Shown here one piece after another: positions 17,067-26,309 of a DNA stretch of 44,968 nt. Made by a program: the position numbers and the translations under genes. The notes under the pieces were generated by a model that worked only from the letters and a program-made list of their open reading frames with translations, was not told the DNA's origin and ran no database searches. The first letter of the stretch is position 1; every line of letters starts with the position of its first letter. The stretch comes from Bacteroidota bacterium. Its GTDB lineage: Bacteria; Spirochaetota; Spirochaetia; JABMQR01. The stretch lies in contig JABMQR010000336.1 in NCBI GenBank assembly GCA_013202335.1, forward strand, positions 1-44,968, read 5' to 3'.

Positions 17067-18146
17067 ATGAAAAAAATTCTGATTCTTATTATGGTTATTA
17101 TGGTAGCAGGATCTTTTGGTATTTTTGCTCAAGGTGGGCAGGAATCTGCAAAAGATGATGGAGTGTTGAAAATTGGTATTTCTATTGGCACACTAAAACA
17201 GGAGAGATGGCAAAGAGAAATTGATATGTTTAAAGCATATGGAGAAGCTCATGGTGTTGAAGTGTTAGTACAATCAGCAGAAGATGATCCTTCAAAACAG
17301 GTTTCTCAGTGTGAAAACCTTCTTTCTCAGGGAATTGATGTTCTGATAGTACAAGCTTTGGATTCAGAAGCTGTTGGATCTGTTGTAGAGCCGGCACATG
17401 CTGAAGGAGTTCCTGTAATTGCATACGATAGATTAGTACGAAACGGTGATCTTGACTACTACATTACTTTTGACTCGGTAAAAGTTGGTGAAGTTGAAGC
17501 TACATTTGTAGTTGAAAAAGCTCCTATCGGAAACTACATCTGGTTAAAGGGTGGTCCTGAAGATTTTAATGCACACTTAGTATATCAAGGCCATCAGAAT
17601 GTTCTTCAGCCATATATTGATCGGGGAGACATAAATATCGTACTTGAGCAATGGTGTAAAGGGTGGAGTCCTGAGGAAGCTTTAAAACATACAGAAAATG
17701 GTCTGACTTTAGCTGATAATAATGTACAGGCAGTTATTGCTTCAAATGACGGAACTGCAGGTGGCGCAATTCAAGCTCTTGCAGCTCAGGGTCTGGCAGG
17801 AAAAGTTCCTATTGCCGGTCAGGATGCTGATATAGCAGCTTGTCAAAGAATCGTTGAAGGATTACAGACTGGAACTGTATATAAACCATTAGCGAAATTG
17901 AACGAAGCAGCAATGCAGCTGGCGGTTGCCCTTGCAAAGGGAGAAGATCCCAAAGATATAGTGGATTCTGCTTTAGGTGTTTGGACAAAACTTGATAATG
18001 GTACAAAAATGGTTGATAGTTTCTCTGTAGACGTTGTTGCTGTTGATAAGGACAATATGGTTGAGGTATTAATTAAAGATGGCTTTCACAAACTTGAAGA
18101 TGTTTATAAAAATGTTCCGAAAAGTGAATGGCCGAAAGTTAACTAA
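17067..18146 (+). CDS. Xylose-type ABC transporter substrate-binding protein
   Basis: A 359-residue periplasmic binding protein of the XylF/ChvE group. It has a signal peptide with a probable cleavage after IFA near residue 21, and a mature start rich in G, Q, E and S. Group traits are LKQERWQREIDMF, VQSAEDDPSKQVSQCENLL, VIAYDRLVRNGDLDYY and ASNDGTAGGAIQAL. AGGGAGG precedes the ATG. It heads the GntR-controlled block C. Homology points to xylose-like aldoses, but the downstream genes are for cyclitol breakdown, so an inositol isomer or related polyol is a reasonable guess. Confidence 0.88.
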   Translation: MKKILILIMVIMVAGSFGIFAQGGQESAKDDGVLKIGISIGTLKQERWQREIDMFKAYGEAHGVEVLVQSAEDDPSKQVSQCENLLSQGIDVLIVQALDSEAVGSVVEPAHAEGVPVIAYDRLVRNGDLDYYITFDSVKVGEVEATFVVEKAPIGNYIWLKGGPEDFNAHLVYQGHQNVLQPYIDRGDINIVLEQWCKGWSPEEALKHTENGLTLADNNVQAVIASNDGTAGGAIQALAAQGLAGKVPIAGQDADIAACQRIVEGLQTGTVYKPLAKLNEAAMQLAVALAKGEDPKDIVDSALGVWTKLDNGTKMVDSFSVDVVAVDKDNMVEVLIKDGFHKLEDVYKNVPKSEWPKVN

Positions 18147-18173
18147 GTAGTAAGTAGAAAGATAATCTTGTAT

Positions 18174-18197
18174 ACGGAGGCTGCTTTCAGCCTCCGT
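18174..18197 (+). terminator. Perfect hairpin after the second binding-protein gene
   Basis: ACGGAGGCTG (18174-18183) and CAGCCTCCGT (18188-18197) form a perfect 10-bp stem with a CTTT loop. No T run follows, so it is more likely an mRNA-stabilising or partial stop structure inside the operon. Confidence 0.65.
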
Positions 18198-18231
18198 AAT
18201 TCGCTTAAATGCTATAAAATGGTGTGGGTTT

Positions 18232-19779
18232 ATGGAAAATGTAGTTTTGAAGATGGAAAATATTACAAAAATTTTTCCTGGCGTAAAAGCACTGGATCAG
18301 GTTACTTTGAATGTCAATCAAGGAGAGATTCATGCTATCTGTGGAGAGAATGGCGCAGGCAAATCAACATTGATAAAAGTTTTATCTGGTATATATCCAA
18401 CCGGATCGTATGAAGGTAAGATTTTGATCAATGGTGAGGAATATACATTTTCAACAACAATTGATGCTGAAAAACAAGGTATTGTCTGCATTCACCAGGA
18501 ACTTGAGCTGATACCGGAAATGACCGTAGGCGAGAATATTTTTTTAGGAAAGTATCCCCTAAAAAGAGGTCTGATAAACTGGATTGAAATCAATCAACGA
18601 ACACAAAAGTTATTAGACCAGGTTGGATTGTCTGTTAATGCAGAGACTGGAGAAAGGCTGGTAAAAGCTGGTGATAAAATTAAAAGCCTGGGAATTGGGC
18701 AGAAGCAGCTGGTAGAAATTGCAAAAGCCCTTGCCCGAAATGCAAGAATTCTTATTCTTGATGAGCCAACTGCTGCATTGACCGAGTCTGAAGTTGCTAC
18801 ACTGCTTAAAATTCTTGAAGGACTCAGGACAAAAGGTATAACTTGCATTTATATTTCTCATAAACTTGATGAAGTTATGCATATTGCTGATTCTGTAACA
18901 GTTATTCGTGACGGCTGTTCAATTGGATCCTCACCTATTAGTGAAATTACCAAAAAAGATATTATTAAAATGATGGTTGGACGAGAATTGAACAATCTCT
19001 TCCCTTATGAAGATCATAAGAGGGGAGATCTGATTTTGGAAATCAAAGACTATTCCGTACAAGATCCTGATAATCATGATAGGGATCTTATAAAAAATGT
19101 AAACTTAAAAGCTTATAAAGGCGAAATACTTGGAATAAGCGGGTTGATGGGAGCGGGAAGAACAGAACTTTTTGCCAGTGTCTTTGGTGCATTCTCTGCC
19201 AGGAAAAAAGGGAAAGTATTAATTTCAGGCAAAGAAATCACTATAAATAGTCCTGTCGATGCATTAGGTCATGGTCTTGCCCTTGTTTCAGAAGATAGGA
19301 AAAAATATGGGCTTGTCTTGTGCATGGATATTAAGGAAAACACAACATTGGCTGCCTTGAAGGATATTTCTTCCTATGGAGTAATTAATCAGAACGATGA
19401 GATACATCAAACAAATATGCTCATAAAACGATTAAATACGAAAACCTCAGGCGTAGAAGAGAAGGCAAAAAGCTTAAGTGGTGGAAATCAGCAGAAAGTA
19501 GTTTTGCAGAAAGCGCTTCTCACTAGACCTGAAATATTGATTCTCGATGAACCAACCAGAGGGATAGATGTTGGGGCAAAATTTGAAATTTATAAAATTA
19601 TGAACCAGCTTGTATCAGAGGGGGTCGCAATAATAATGATCTCTTCAGAGCTGGAGGAAGTTTTGGGTATGAGCAATAGAATTGTCGTTATGTGCCAAGG
19701 GGAATTTACAGGAGAGTTTTTAGCTGAAGAGGCTACTCAGGAAAAGATTATACATGCAGCCATTGGGGAAGAGATATGA
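18232..19779 (+). CDS. Xylose-type ABC transporter ATP-binding protein
   Basis: A 515-residue tandem ABC ATPase of the XylG class. The first domain has GENGAGKST and IDPT-like Walker B ILILDEPTAAL, with a canonical LGIGQKQLVEIAKAL signature region. The second domain has GLMGAGRTE, SGGNQQKVVLQKAL and ILILDEPTRGIDVGAK. The insert YPTGSYEGKILINGEEY resembles that seen in XylG. It follows the binding-protein gene across a hairpin and overlaps the permease gene by four bases, so translation is coupled. Confidence 0.9.
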   Translation: MENVVLKMENITKIFPGVKALDQVTLNVNQGEIHAICGENGAGKSTLIKVLSGIYPTGSYEGKILINGEEYTFSTTIDAEKQGIVCIHQELELIPEMTVGENIFLGKYPLKRGLINWIEINQRTQKLLDQVGLSVNAETGERLVKAGDKIKSLGIGQKQLVEIAKALARNARILILDEPTAALTESEVATLLKILEGLRTKGITCIYISHKLDEVMHIADSVTVIRDGCSIGSSPISEITKKDIIKMMVGRELNNLFPYEDHKRGDLILEIKDYSVQDPDNHDRDLIKNVNLKAYKGEILGISGLMGAGRTELFASVFGAFSARKKGKVLISGKEITINSPVDALGHGLALVSEDRKKYGLVLCMDIKENTTLAALKDISSYGVINQNDEIHQTNMLIKRLNTKTSGVEEKAKSLSGGNQQKVVLQKALLTRPEILILDEPTRGIDVGAKFEIYKIMNQLVSEGVAIIMISSELEEVLGMSNRIVVMCQGEFTGEFLAEEATQEKIIHAAIGEEI

Positions 19780-20918
19780 AAAATATGAAATTTAGTAAAA
19801 AAAATATTGACTTACGAAATTATGTTATGCTTGCAGCCTTGCTGCTAATCTGGATTTTATTTTCGGTTTTTACTGATGGAAAATTTCTGTTAACGAGAAA
19901 TATTTCAAACCTTACAAGGCAGATGGCAATCGTTGGAGTTCTTGGTATTGGGATGGTTATGGTTATTATAACAGGCAATATAGATCTTTCAGTTGGTTCT
20001 GTGATGGGAGCTTTGGGTGGTCTTGCAGCAGCACTGCATATTTGGAATGGTGTTAATGCTTATGTGACAATTCTTATTGTACTTCTAGGTGGTTTGTTTA
20101 TAGGGTTAATACAAGGATCAATAATCTCTTATCTAAAAGTGCCGGCATTCATTGTCACTTTAGGAGGGCTCCTCGTTTTTCGCGGCATACTTCTTGGTAT
20201 AACCAAAGGAATTTCAATAGCACCATTTGTTGAATCCTATAAAATATACGGACAGGCATATTTGCCTGCAACTTTTGTCTGGGTGCTGGCAATTGCTTCT
20301 TGTCTGATATTTGTACTAATAAGTTTTGTAAAAAGAAAATCGCGTATTAAGTATGACTTTACCGTTGAAAATTTCCCCCGGTTTGTTTTAAAAAATAGTG
20401 CAGCCTGTATAGTGATTATTGGTATAGCTTATATTTTAAATGATTATAGAGGGTTACCGGTTCCAGTTTTAATTATGTTAATACTTGTAGTATTATTTAC
20501 CTTTGTGTCAGAAAAAACCACCTTTGGCAGAAGTATTTATGCAATGGGAGGGAATTATGAGGCTGCACTTTATTCGGGTATTAAAGTAAAAAGAAATTTG
20601 GTTATTGTTTATATGCTGAATGGGTTAATGGCTGCTATTGCAGGTATCATTTTATCAGCCAGATTGAATGCAGGGACCCCTACAGCTGGGATGAATATGG
20701 AACTGGATGCTATTGCTGCGGCTGTTATAGGTGGTACCAGCATGTCAGGTGGCTCTGGTAAGGTAACTGGAGCTATCATGGGGGCATTTTTTATGGCTTC
20801 TATTGATAATGGAATGAGCATGATGAATGTTGATGCATACTGGCAGTATATTGTTAAAGGAATAATTCTTGTAGTTGCAGTTTGGTTTGATATCTACTCT
20901 AACGAGAAATCAAAATAA
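19776..20918 (+). CDS. Xylose-type ABC transporter permease
   Basis: A 380-residue membrane protein of the BPD_transp_2 class. The length and extra central helices fit the XylH group rather than the shorter RbsC group. Class motifs are ITGNIDLSVGSVMGALGGLAAAL near residue 70 and ELDAIAAAVIGGTSMSGGSGKV late in the chain. ATGA overlap with the ATPase gene joins the two. It completes the second importer of the island. Confidence 0.9.
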   Translation: MKNMKFSKKNIDLRNYVMLAALLLIWILFSVFTDGKFLLTRNISNLTRQMAIVGVLGIGMVMVIITGNIDLSVGSVMGALGGLAAALHIWNGVNAYVTILIVLLGGLFIGLIQGSIISYLKVPAFIVTLGGLLVFRGILLGITKGISIAPFVESYKIYGQAYLPATFVWVLAIASCLIFVLISFVKRKSRIKYDFTVENFPRFVLKNSAACIVIIGIAYILNDYRGLPVPVLIMLILVVLFTFVSEKTTFGRSIYAMGGNYEAALYSGIKVKRNLVIVYMLNGLMAAIAGIILSARLNAGTPTAGMNMELDAIAAAVIGGTSMSGGSGKVTGAIMGAFFMASIDNGMSMMNVDAYWQYIVKGIILVVAVWFDIYSNEKSK

Positions 20919-20942
20919 TTCTTATTAACCAGGAGAATGTTT

Positions 20943-21992
20943 ATGAATAAAAAAATAAAAATTGGAGTGATTGGTACGGGTAAGATAGGAAGATTACACT
21001 TAGATAGTGTAATAAATTATATTCCTGAAGCCGAAGTGGTACAGGTCGCTGATCCTTTTATATCTGAAGAAACAATTACCTGGCTAAAGGATCATGGAGT
21101 TGTAAATATAACAAAAAACTCCGAAGAAGTGATTCAAAATAAACAGGTTGAAGCGGTAATGATACTTTCCCCCACAGACACCCATGCTGAATTAATTGTC
21201 AAGGCAGCACGAGCCGGCAAACATATTTTCTGTGAGAAGCCAGTGGATTTTGATTTGCAGCGGATTCTGGAAACACTAAAAGAGGTGAAGCAATCAGGCG
21301 TGAAATTTCAGATTGGTTTCAATCGACGGTTTGATCACAATTTTAAACGCATGTTTGATATTGTTCAGTCTGGTAAAATCGGAGATCCTCATATAGTAAA
21401 AATATCCTCCAGGGATCCTGCTCCCCCCAGTTATGAATATGTGAAATCATCAGGAGGAATATTCATGGATCAGATGATCCATGATTTTGACATGATTCGC
21501 TATCTGTCAGGGAAAGAGGTTGTTTCTGTTTTTTCCCGCGGAAGTGTCCAAATTGATCCTAAAATTGGTGAACTCGGAGATGTGGATACCGCAGTAGTAA
21601 GTTTGGAGTTTGATGACGGAACTATTGGTATCATTGATAACTCCCGGCAGGCTGTTTATGGGTATGATCAGCGTGCGGAAGTGTTTGGATCAAAAGGGTG
21701 TTGTTTGGCAGACAATGATACAGATACCCGGGTTTCTACAATTACTGTAGATGGAACAATATCAGATATCCCCCCATTTTTCTTTTTGCAGAGGTATTTT
21801 CAGGCATATGTTGATGAAATGAAAAGTTTTGTAAAAGCACTTCTTGATGATACTGAACCGGTATGTACGATATGGGATGCTGTTCGTCCGGTAATTATAG
21901 CAAAAGCAGCTAAAGAATCCCTGGAAAAAGGTACTGCTGTGAGCCTTAGTGATATTCTTGATGAAAAAACAATACAGTCTTATTTAGGGTGA
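20943..21992 (+). CDS. iolG: Inositol 2-dehydrogenase
   Basis: A 349-residue Gfo/Idh/MocA dehydrogenase very close to canonical IolG/IdhA. It has IGVIGTGKIGRLH, the catalytic Lys in FCEKPVDFD, GFNRRFDHNF, KISSRDPAPPSYEYVKSSGG, MIHDFDMIRYL and DNSRQAVYGYDQRAEVFGSKG. It oxidises myo-inositol to scyllo-inosose with NAD. An ATG at 20937 is only one base from the AGGAG, so ATG 20943, with seven-base spacing, is the better start. It follows the second transporter and precedes the Thermotoga-type genes that would use its product. Confidence 0.9.
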   Translation: MNKKIKIGVIGTGKIGRLHLDSVINYIPEAEVVQVADPFISEETITWLKDHGVVNITKNSEEVIQNKQVEAVMILSPTDTHAELIVKAARAGKHIFCEKPVDFDLQRILETLKEVKQSGVKFQIGFNRRFDHNFKRMFDIVQSGKIGDPHIVKISSRDPAPPSYEYVKSSGGIFMDQMIHDFDMIRYLSGKEVVSVFSRGSVQIDPKIGELGDVDTAVVSLEFDDGTIGIIDNSRQAVYGYDQRAEVFGSKGCCLADNDTDTRVSTITVDGTISDIPPFFFLQRYFQAYVDEMKSFVKALLDDTEPVCTIWDAVRPVIIAKAAKESLEKGTAVSLSDILDEKTIQSYLG

Positions 21993-22063
21993 AAGGTATA
22001 GCCGGATTGTTTGGCTAACACCTTGTCAGGGATCAGAGTTTACATGATGATAGTTTTTATTGG

Positions 22064-22083
22064 GTGGTATACAAGTGGTACAC
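22064..22083. promoter_or_regulatory. GntR-type operator before the hydrolase gene
   Basis: GTGGTATACAAGTGGTACAC differs by one base from the operator at 17017-17036. It lies 51 bases before the creatininase-family gene. I see no strong -35/-10 pair around it, so an internal promoter is likely but not clear. Confidence 0.7.
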
Positions 22084-22134
22084 CACAGCATAAATACCAT
22101 AAGAGAATAATGATTAGAGTAGAGGAGCATGAAT

Positions 22135-23106
22135 ATGAGCAAATGGACAATACCCCCAGAGGGCGGACACATGGAGAGACCTACAGGACTCTATTATCAA
22201 ACAATGAACGGACATGAGATAGAGGAACGGCTAAAAACGAGTGACATGCTGATTCTTCCCATAGGGAGTACCGAAAATCATGGAAAGAACGCCTGTGCGG
22301 GCGAGGACACTTTTTTGGTTACAAGACTTGCAGAGGCTGTAGCGCAAAAGACGGGCTGTACTATAGCAGAACCTATATGGTATGGGTCACACCCCTTCCA
22401 TCATCTGGGGATGCCGGGAACAATTGTTATTCCTGAAGAAGATTTGGCTGCCTATATAAGAGCAGTCATTGCAGGGTTCTGGAATTCAGGGTTTAGAAAA
22501 ATAATATTACTGAACGGGCATGGGCAGGATTATGTTATTCCTGTAGCTATTCATCAGTTTGCAAAGAAATATCAAGTACCTTCTATTCTTGTAAATGTGA
22601 ATTGGTGGTTTGTAATACCCGAGCATCTTAAAGATAAAGCGCATGGTGGAATTTTTGAAACTCCATTTATTCATGCTGATGAAGTGGAAACTTCGTTTTC
22701 CATGGCCTTATTCCCAGAGTTGATTGATCAGCAGTATGCTGAGAAAACAACCCCACCAAGTATTTTTCCTTCAGGCCATATTAATAAATCCGGTTCGGTT
22801 TATAAAGAGGAATCCCCCATCGATTTCTGGTGTCAGGTGGGAGCTTCGCCAATAGAAGTAAAGGCTACCCCGGAAGGTGTCGTGGGGGATGCAACTCTTG
22901 CAGATCCTGAAAAGGCGCGCCCGGGAGTCTATGCGATTCTTGATTATTTAGAGAAACTTATCAATGATATTATGGAGATGTATCCTGCCGGGCAGCTTCC
23001 ACCAATTGAAATGATGAGTATGCGGGATAAAAAAGTAGTTGAAGATGTTATGAAAGGCCCTCTGAATGGCGGAACACATATCTACACGCTTGGATATCCA
23101 ACCTAA
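22135..23106 (+). CDS. iolN: Creatininase-family hydrolase, probable 3-dehydro-scyllo-inosose hydrolase
   Basis: A 323-residue creatinine-amidohydrolase-family metalloenzyme. The metal region is seen in LPIGSTENHGKNACAGEDTFLV, GSHPFHHLGMPGT and LLNGHGQDYV. In Thermotoga maritima a member of this family (IolN) hydrolyses the ring of 3-dehydro-scyllo-inosose to 5-dehydro-L-gluconate. Here the neighbours are inositol dehydrogenase, an IolO-like epimerase and an IolM-like dehydrogenase, the same set, which supports that role. AGGAG (22123-22127) suits ATG 22135 better than ATG 22129. Assignment rests on family plus context. Confidence 0.8.
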   Translation: MSKWTIPPEGGHMERPTGLYYQTMNGHEIEERLKTSDMLILPIGSTENHGKNACAGEDTFLVTRLAEAVAQKTGCTIAEPIWYGSHPFHHLGMPGTIVIPEEDLAAYIRAVIAGFWNSGFRKIILLNGHGQDYVIPVAIHQFAKKYQVPSILVNVNWWFVIPEHLKDKAHGGIFETPFIHADEVETSFSMALFPELIDQQYAEKTTPPSIFPSGHINKSGSVYKEESPIDFWCQVGASPIEVKATPEGVVGDATLADPEKARPGVYAILDYLEKLINDIMEMYPAGQLPPIEMMSMRDKKVVEDVMKGPLNGGTHIYTLGYPT

Positions 23107-23116
23107 AGGAAGTGCT

Positions 23117-23935
23117 ATGAAAATCGTTGCAAGTGTAACTCCGAATAAAACCCAATTTGGTCCGCTTCTCTATGCTGGGGAGCTGGATCGGGCTCTCGCT
23201 GAACTTGCTGAAATTGGGTATGATGGTATTGAGTTGAGCCTGAAGACTCCTTTCGATGTGGATCGGGACAAACTATATAAAAACCTTGAGATGAATGGAT
23301 TAGTTCTGGCATCTATAGCCACTGGGCAAAGCTATTTGGAAGATGGTCTTTCCTTATTTCATTGGGAAAAAGATAAAAGAAAAGCTACGGTTGCAAGGAT
23401 TAAGGAATTTATAGATATTGTTTCTCCGGTCGGAGGATCTGTTATTCTGGGCGGAATTAAGGGCAGACTTGATGGTATTAATGACTCAATACAATACGCC
23501 TATGGATGTGATTCAATAAAAGAGTGTGTTAACTATGCAGAGAAGAAAAATGTTGTTCTTTTGTTGGAATCAATCAATAGGTATGAGTCGAATATCTTTA
23601 ATACACAGGCAGAATCAAGAGATCTTGTAGAGGCTATAGGATCTTCGGCTATTAAAGTTCTTTCTGACACATTCCATATGAATATTGAAGAGGTTTCGAT
23701 TATTAATTCATTGACTGAGATGAAAGAATCCATTGGAGTTATTCATTGTGCAGACAGCAATCGGCTTGCCCCGGGAATGGGGCATATCGATTTTTCAGAG
23801 ATTTTGCAAAATTTGAATCAATATACCAGCTTACAGTATTTGGGCGTTGAGGTGTTACCGCTTCCTGATAGCAGGAGTTGTGCCGAACAAGCAATGGCAA
23901 TATTGAAACTGTATGTAACAAAGGAGGAAGACTGA
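23117..23935 (+). CDS. iolO: TIM-barrel epimerase, probable 5-dehydro-L-gluconate epimerase
   Basis: A 272-residue AP_endonuc_2-family protein. Several stretches match what I recall of T. maritima IolO: IATGQSYLEDGLSLFH, LLLESINRYESN, LSDTFHMNIEEVSI, IHCADSNRLAPGMGHIDF and VEVLPLPD. Glu, Asp, His and Glu ligands are in the places expected for a divalent metal. In that pathway it converts 5-dehydro-L-gluconate to D-tagaturonate. AAGGAAG precedes ATG 23117. The stop overlaps the start of the next gene as TGATG, so translation is coupled. Confidence 0.82.
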   Translation: MKIVASVTPNKTQFGPLLYAGELDRALAELAEIGYDGIELSLKTPFDVDRDKLYKNLEMNGLVLASIATGQSYLEDGLSLFHWEKDKRKATVARIKEFIDIVSPVGGSVILGGIKGRLDGINDSIQYAYGCDSIKECVNYAEKKNVVLLLESINRYESNIFNTQAESRDLVEAIGSSAIKVLSDTFHMNIEEVSIINSLTEMKESIGVIHCADSNRLAPGMGHIDFSEILQNLNQYTSLQYLGVEVLPLPDSRSCAEQAMAILKLYVTKEED

Positions 23936-25134
23936 TGCGAGCATTCTATGTAGAGGCCGATTGGGCTCCGAAACCAGGGTACAAGCTTTCCCAAAGGGAA
24001 AATAAGACAAAACGGTCTGCCCGTGGAAATTCTATTTGGAAAAACATTCGTGGATCTGTGGTTGACCGTCCATTACCGGTTATGAAAGAAGATCAGGTGT
24101 TGCTAAAAGTAGGGGCAGCCGGTATTTGTGGTACTGATGCACATCTTTTGCAAAAAGATGCAGATGGATATACCAAATATGATGGACATTCAAAATATCC
24201 TATCATTACCGGACATGAGTTTTCCGGAGAAGTGGTAGAAGTAGGGAAAAATGTTAAGCGATTGAAAGTAGGAGATTTGGTAGGCATAGAGTCCATGCAC
24301 TGGTGTGGGGAATGTGATGCCTGCCGAACAGGAATGTTTAATCAGTGTGAACTGTTGGAAGAACCCGGGCTAACCTATGATGGTGGATTTACTGAGTTTG
24401 CAGTTGTACATGAAAAATACTGCTACCTATTAAATGATATTGTAAATTATTATGCTGGTGATAGAATGGCAGCTTTTGAATTGGGTGCGATGATTGAACC
24501 TGTTGGTGTAGCATATAATGGTTTGTTTGTGCGAGGCGGCGGGTTGCGCCCAGGAGGGCATGCCGTGGTATTTGGCATGGGTCCGATAGGCCTTGCTGCA
24601 ACGGCACTACTGAAAACGAGCGGTGTGGCTAAACTAATCTGCTTTGAGACAACAGAAGAGCGTCAGGCCCTGGCAAAAGAGATGGGTGCAGACTTTGTGT
24701 TTAACCCGATTGAACTTGCAAAAGAGGGAATTGATGCAGGCGAAATGCTTATGGATTTGACGAAGGGTCGAGGGATTTCACTATTTGCAGAGTGTGCCGG
24801 TGCTACCAATGCTACCTATCCGATTATGGCCGGATCTCTGGCCATTGGCGGTAAAACTATACAGATTGGTCATACAATCGGAAAGACTTCAGTAGACCTT
24901 TATCCCTACCAATTCAAAGCAGGAATGATTAGTGGATCTAATGGACAATCAGGACAAGGAATCTACTCTGATGTAATTGCCTTGATGGCAAGCGGCAGGA
25001 TTGATATGCGTAAGATGGTAACATCTCGCGTACCACTTGAAGAGATTGAAGAAGGTATTAGTCTGGCAGGTAATAGAGTTGCTGGAAAAGTATTAGTGAG
25101 TACACAATATAAAGAGATTACTCATAGTAAATGA
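23935..25134 (+). CDS. iolM: Zn-dependent dehydrogenase, probable scyllo-inosose 3-dehydrogenase
   Basis: A 399-residue medium-chain dehydrogenase. The catalytic-zinc region is GICGTDAH with ITGHEFSGEVVE, and the structural zinc site is CGECDACRTGMFNQC. An extra Arg/Lys-rich N-terminal segment starts MRAFYVEADWAPKP. The NAD fold has VVFGMGPIGLAA. The long N-terminus, the YYAGDRMAAFELGAMIEPVGVAYNG region and RGGGLRP match what I recall of Thermotoga IolM, which oxidises scyllo-inosose at C3. AAGGAGG precedes the ATG. Confidence 0.82.
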   Translation: MRAFYVEADWAPKPGYKLSQRENKTKRSARGNSIWKNIRGSVVDRPLPVMKEDQVLLKVGAAGICGTDAHLLQKDADGYTKYDGHSKYPIITGHEFSGEVVEVGKNVKRLKVGDLVGIESMHWCGECDACRTGMFNQCELLEEPGLTYDGGFTEFAVVHEKYCYLLNDIVNYYAGDRMAAFELGAMIEPVGVAYNGLFVRGGGLRPGGHAVVFGMGPIGLAATALLKTSGVAKLICFETTEERQALAKEMGADFVFNPIELAKEGIDAGEMLMDLTKGRGISLFAECAGATNATYPIMAGSLAIGGKTIQIGHTIGKTSVDLYPYQFKAGMISGSNGQSGQGIYSDVIALMASGRIDMRKMVTSRVPLEEIEEGISLAGNRVAGKVLVSTQYKEITHSK

Positions 25135-25155
25135 GTAGGAAAGGAGAAGTATAGT

Positions 25156-26211
25156 ATGAAAGCAAAGATAGCATTTTTATATGGTCCTGGAGATCTTCGT
25201 GTTGAAGAGGTTGAACTTCCGGCGCTGAAAAGTGATCAAGTATTAATTAAAATGCATGCAGTAGGAATATGTGGATCAGATGTTGAATGCTTTGAGGGTG
25301 AATCAGCAGAAGGGCGGTATGATATTGCTCCCTACACACCAGGACACGAATGGGCTGGTGAGGTAGTAGAGATTGGTAGTGCGGTAACCAGTATTAAGGT
25401 GGGAAACAAAGTAACCGGTGACTGCGTTATGGCCTGTGGAAGATGTGAAAATTGCAAAAACGGACTCATGCCATCTGCCTGTCTCAATATGCGGGAATTG
25501 GGATTCAGACCTGACTCACCGGGTGCCATGGGTGAATATATGATTCTTGAAGAGGAATATACCCATGCTATACCGGATGATTGGGCTTATACCTTAGGTG
25601 CCTGGGTTGAAACATTTTCAGTAGGATATTGGGGGCTCTGGGGTAACGGCGGCTATCTTGATGCAAGTGATGATGTTGTAGTAATTGGTGCAGGACCTAT
25701 CGGGTTATCTGCAATTGTGACTGCAAAAGCTTCAAATGCGAAGGTAATTGTTATTGATCCTTTGGAGAGCAGACGACAGACTGCAATACAGTTTGGAGCA
25801 GATGAAGTTGTTGATCCTACCAATGGGGATTTGGTGCAGAACATCAAAAACCTGACAGATGGGAAAGGACCCTCAGTAATTGCAGAATGTTCAGGAAATG
25901 ACAGAGGAATAGCTTCGGTATTTGATATTGCCGGGCATAGTTGTCGTGTAGGGTTTGTTGGGCATTCCATTGGAAGAAAAGTATCTGCTGAATTGGGGAA
26001 AGTTATCTGGTCTAACCTGCGAATCGTAGGATCTGGAGGCACAAAGACTTTCTTGCCAAGAACCATCAAATTTTTCTCAAGAATTAAAGATTCTTATGAT
26101 TTTGAGACTTTGAATACGCATTATTTTACATTTGATAAAATTCATGATGCTTTTCATGTTGCCTGTCATGATAAAGCAAACGCTCGTAAGGTCATGATAA
26201 CATTTGAATAA
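25156..26211 (+). CDS. Zn-dependent sorbitol/threonine-type dehydrogenase
   Basis: A 351-residue medium-chain dehydrogenase, shorter than and distinct from the IolM-like neighbour. It has GICGSDVECFEG, TPGHEWAGEVVEIG, the structural zinc cysteines in CGRCENCKNGLMPSAC and the NAD motif VIGAGPIGLSA. It lies 21 bases after iolM. In this pathway it could reduce or oxidise a keto-acid or another cyclitol position. D-tagaturonate reduction, normally done by unrelated enzymes, is one untested possibility. The substrate is not visible in the sequence. Confidence 0.8.
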   Translation: MKAKIAFLYGPGDLRVEEVELPALKSDQVLIKMHAVGICGSDVECFEGESAEGRYDIAPYTPGHEWAGEVVEIGSAVTSIKVGNKVTGDCVMACGRCENCKNGLMPSACLNMRELGFRPDSPGAMGEYMILEEEYTHAIPDDWAYTLGAWVETFSVGYWGLWGNGGYLDASDDVVVIGAGPIGLSAIVTAKASNAKVIVIDPLESRRQTAIQFGADEVVDPTNGDLVQNIKNLTDGKGPSVIAECSGNDRGIASVFDIAGHSCRVGFVGHSIGRKVSAELGKVIWSNLRIVGSGGTKTFLPRTIKFFSRIKDSYDFETLNTHYFTFDKIHDAFHVACHDKANARKVMITFE

Positions 26212-26235
26212 AGTCACGTAATATGCATATCTTCC

Positions 26236-26269
26236 CCGGGTAAAGTTTAATAAAATGAATTTTACCCGG
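26236..26269 (+). terminator. CCGGGTAAA hairpin between genes
   Basis: CCGGGTAAA (26236-26244) pairs perfectly with TTTACCCGG (26261-26269) around a 16-base AT loop. AAAGTTTTA follows. It may be a weak terminator or attenuator before the IolI-like gene. Confidence 0.5.
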
Positions 26270-26309
26270 AAAGTTTTATGTAGTTATCCATAGTTCAAGA
26301 GGATCAGGT

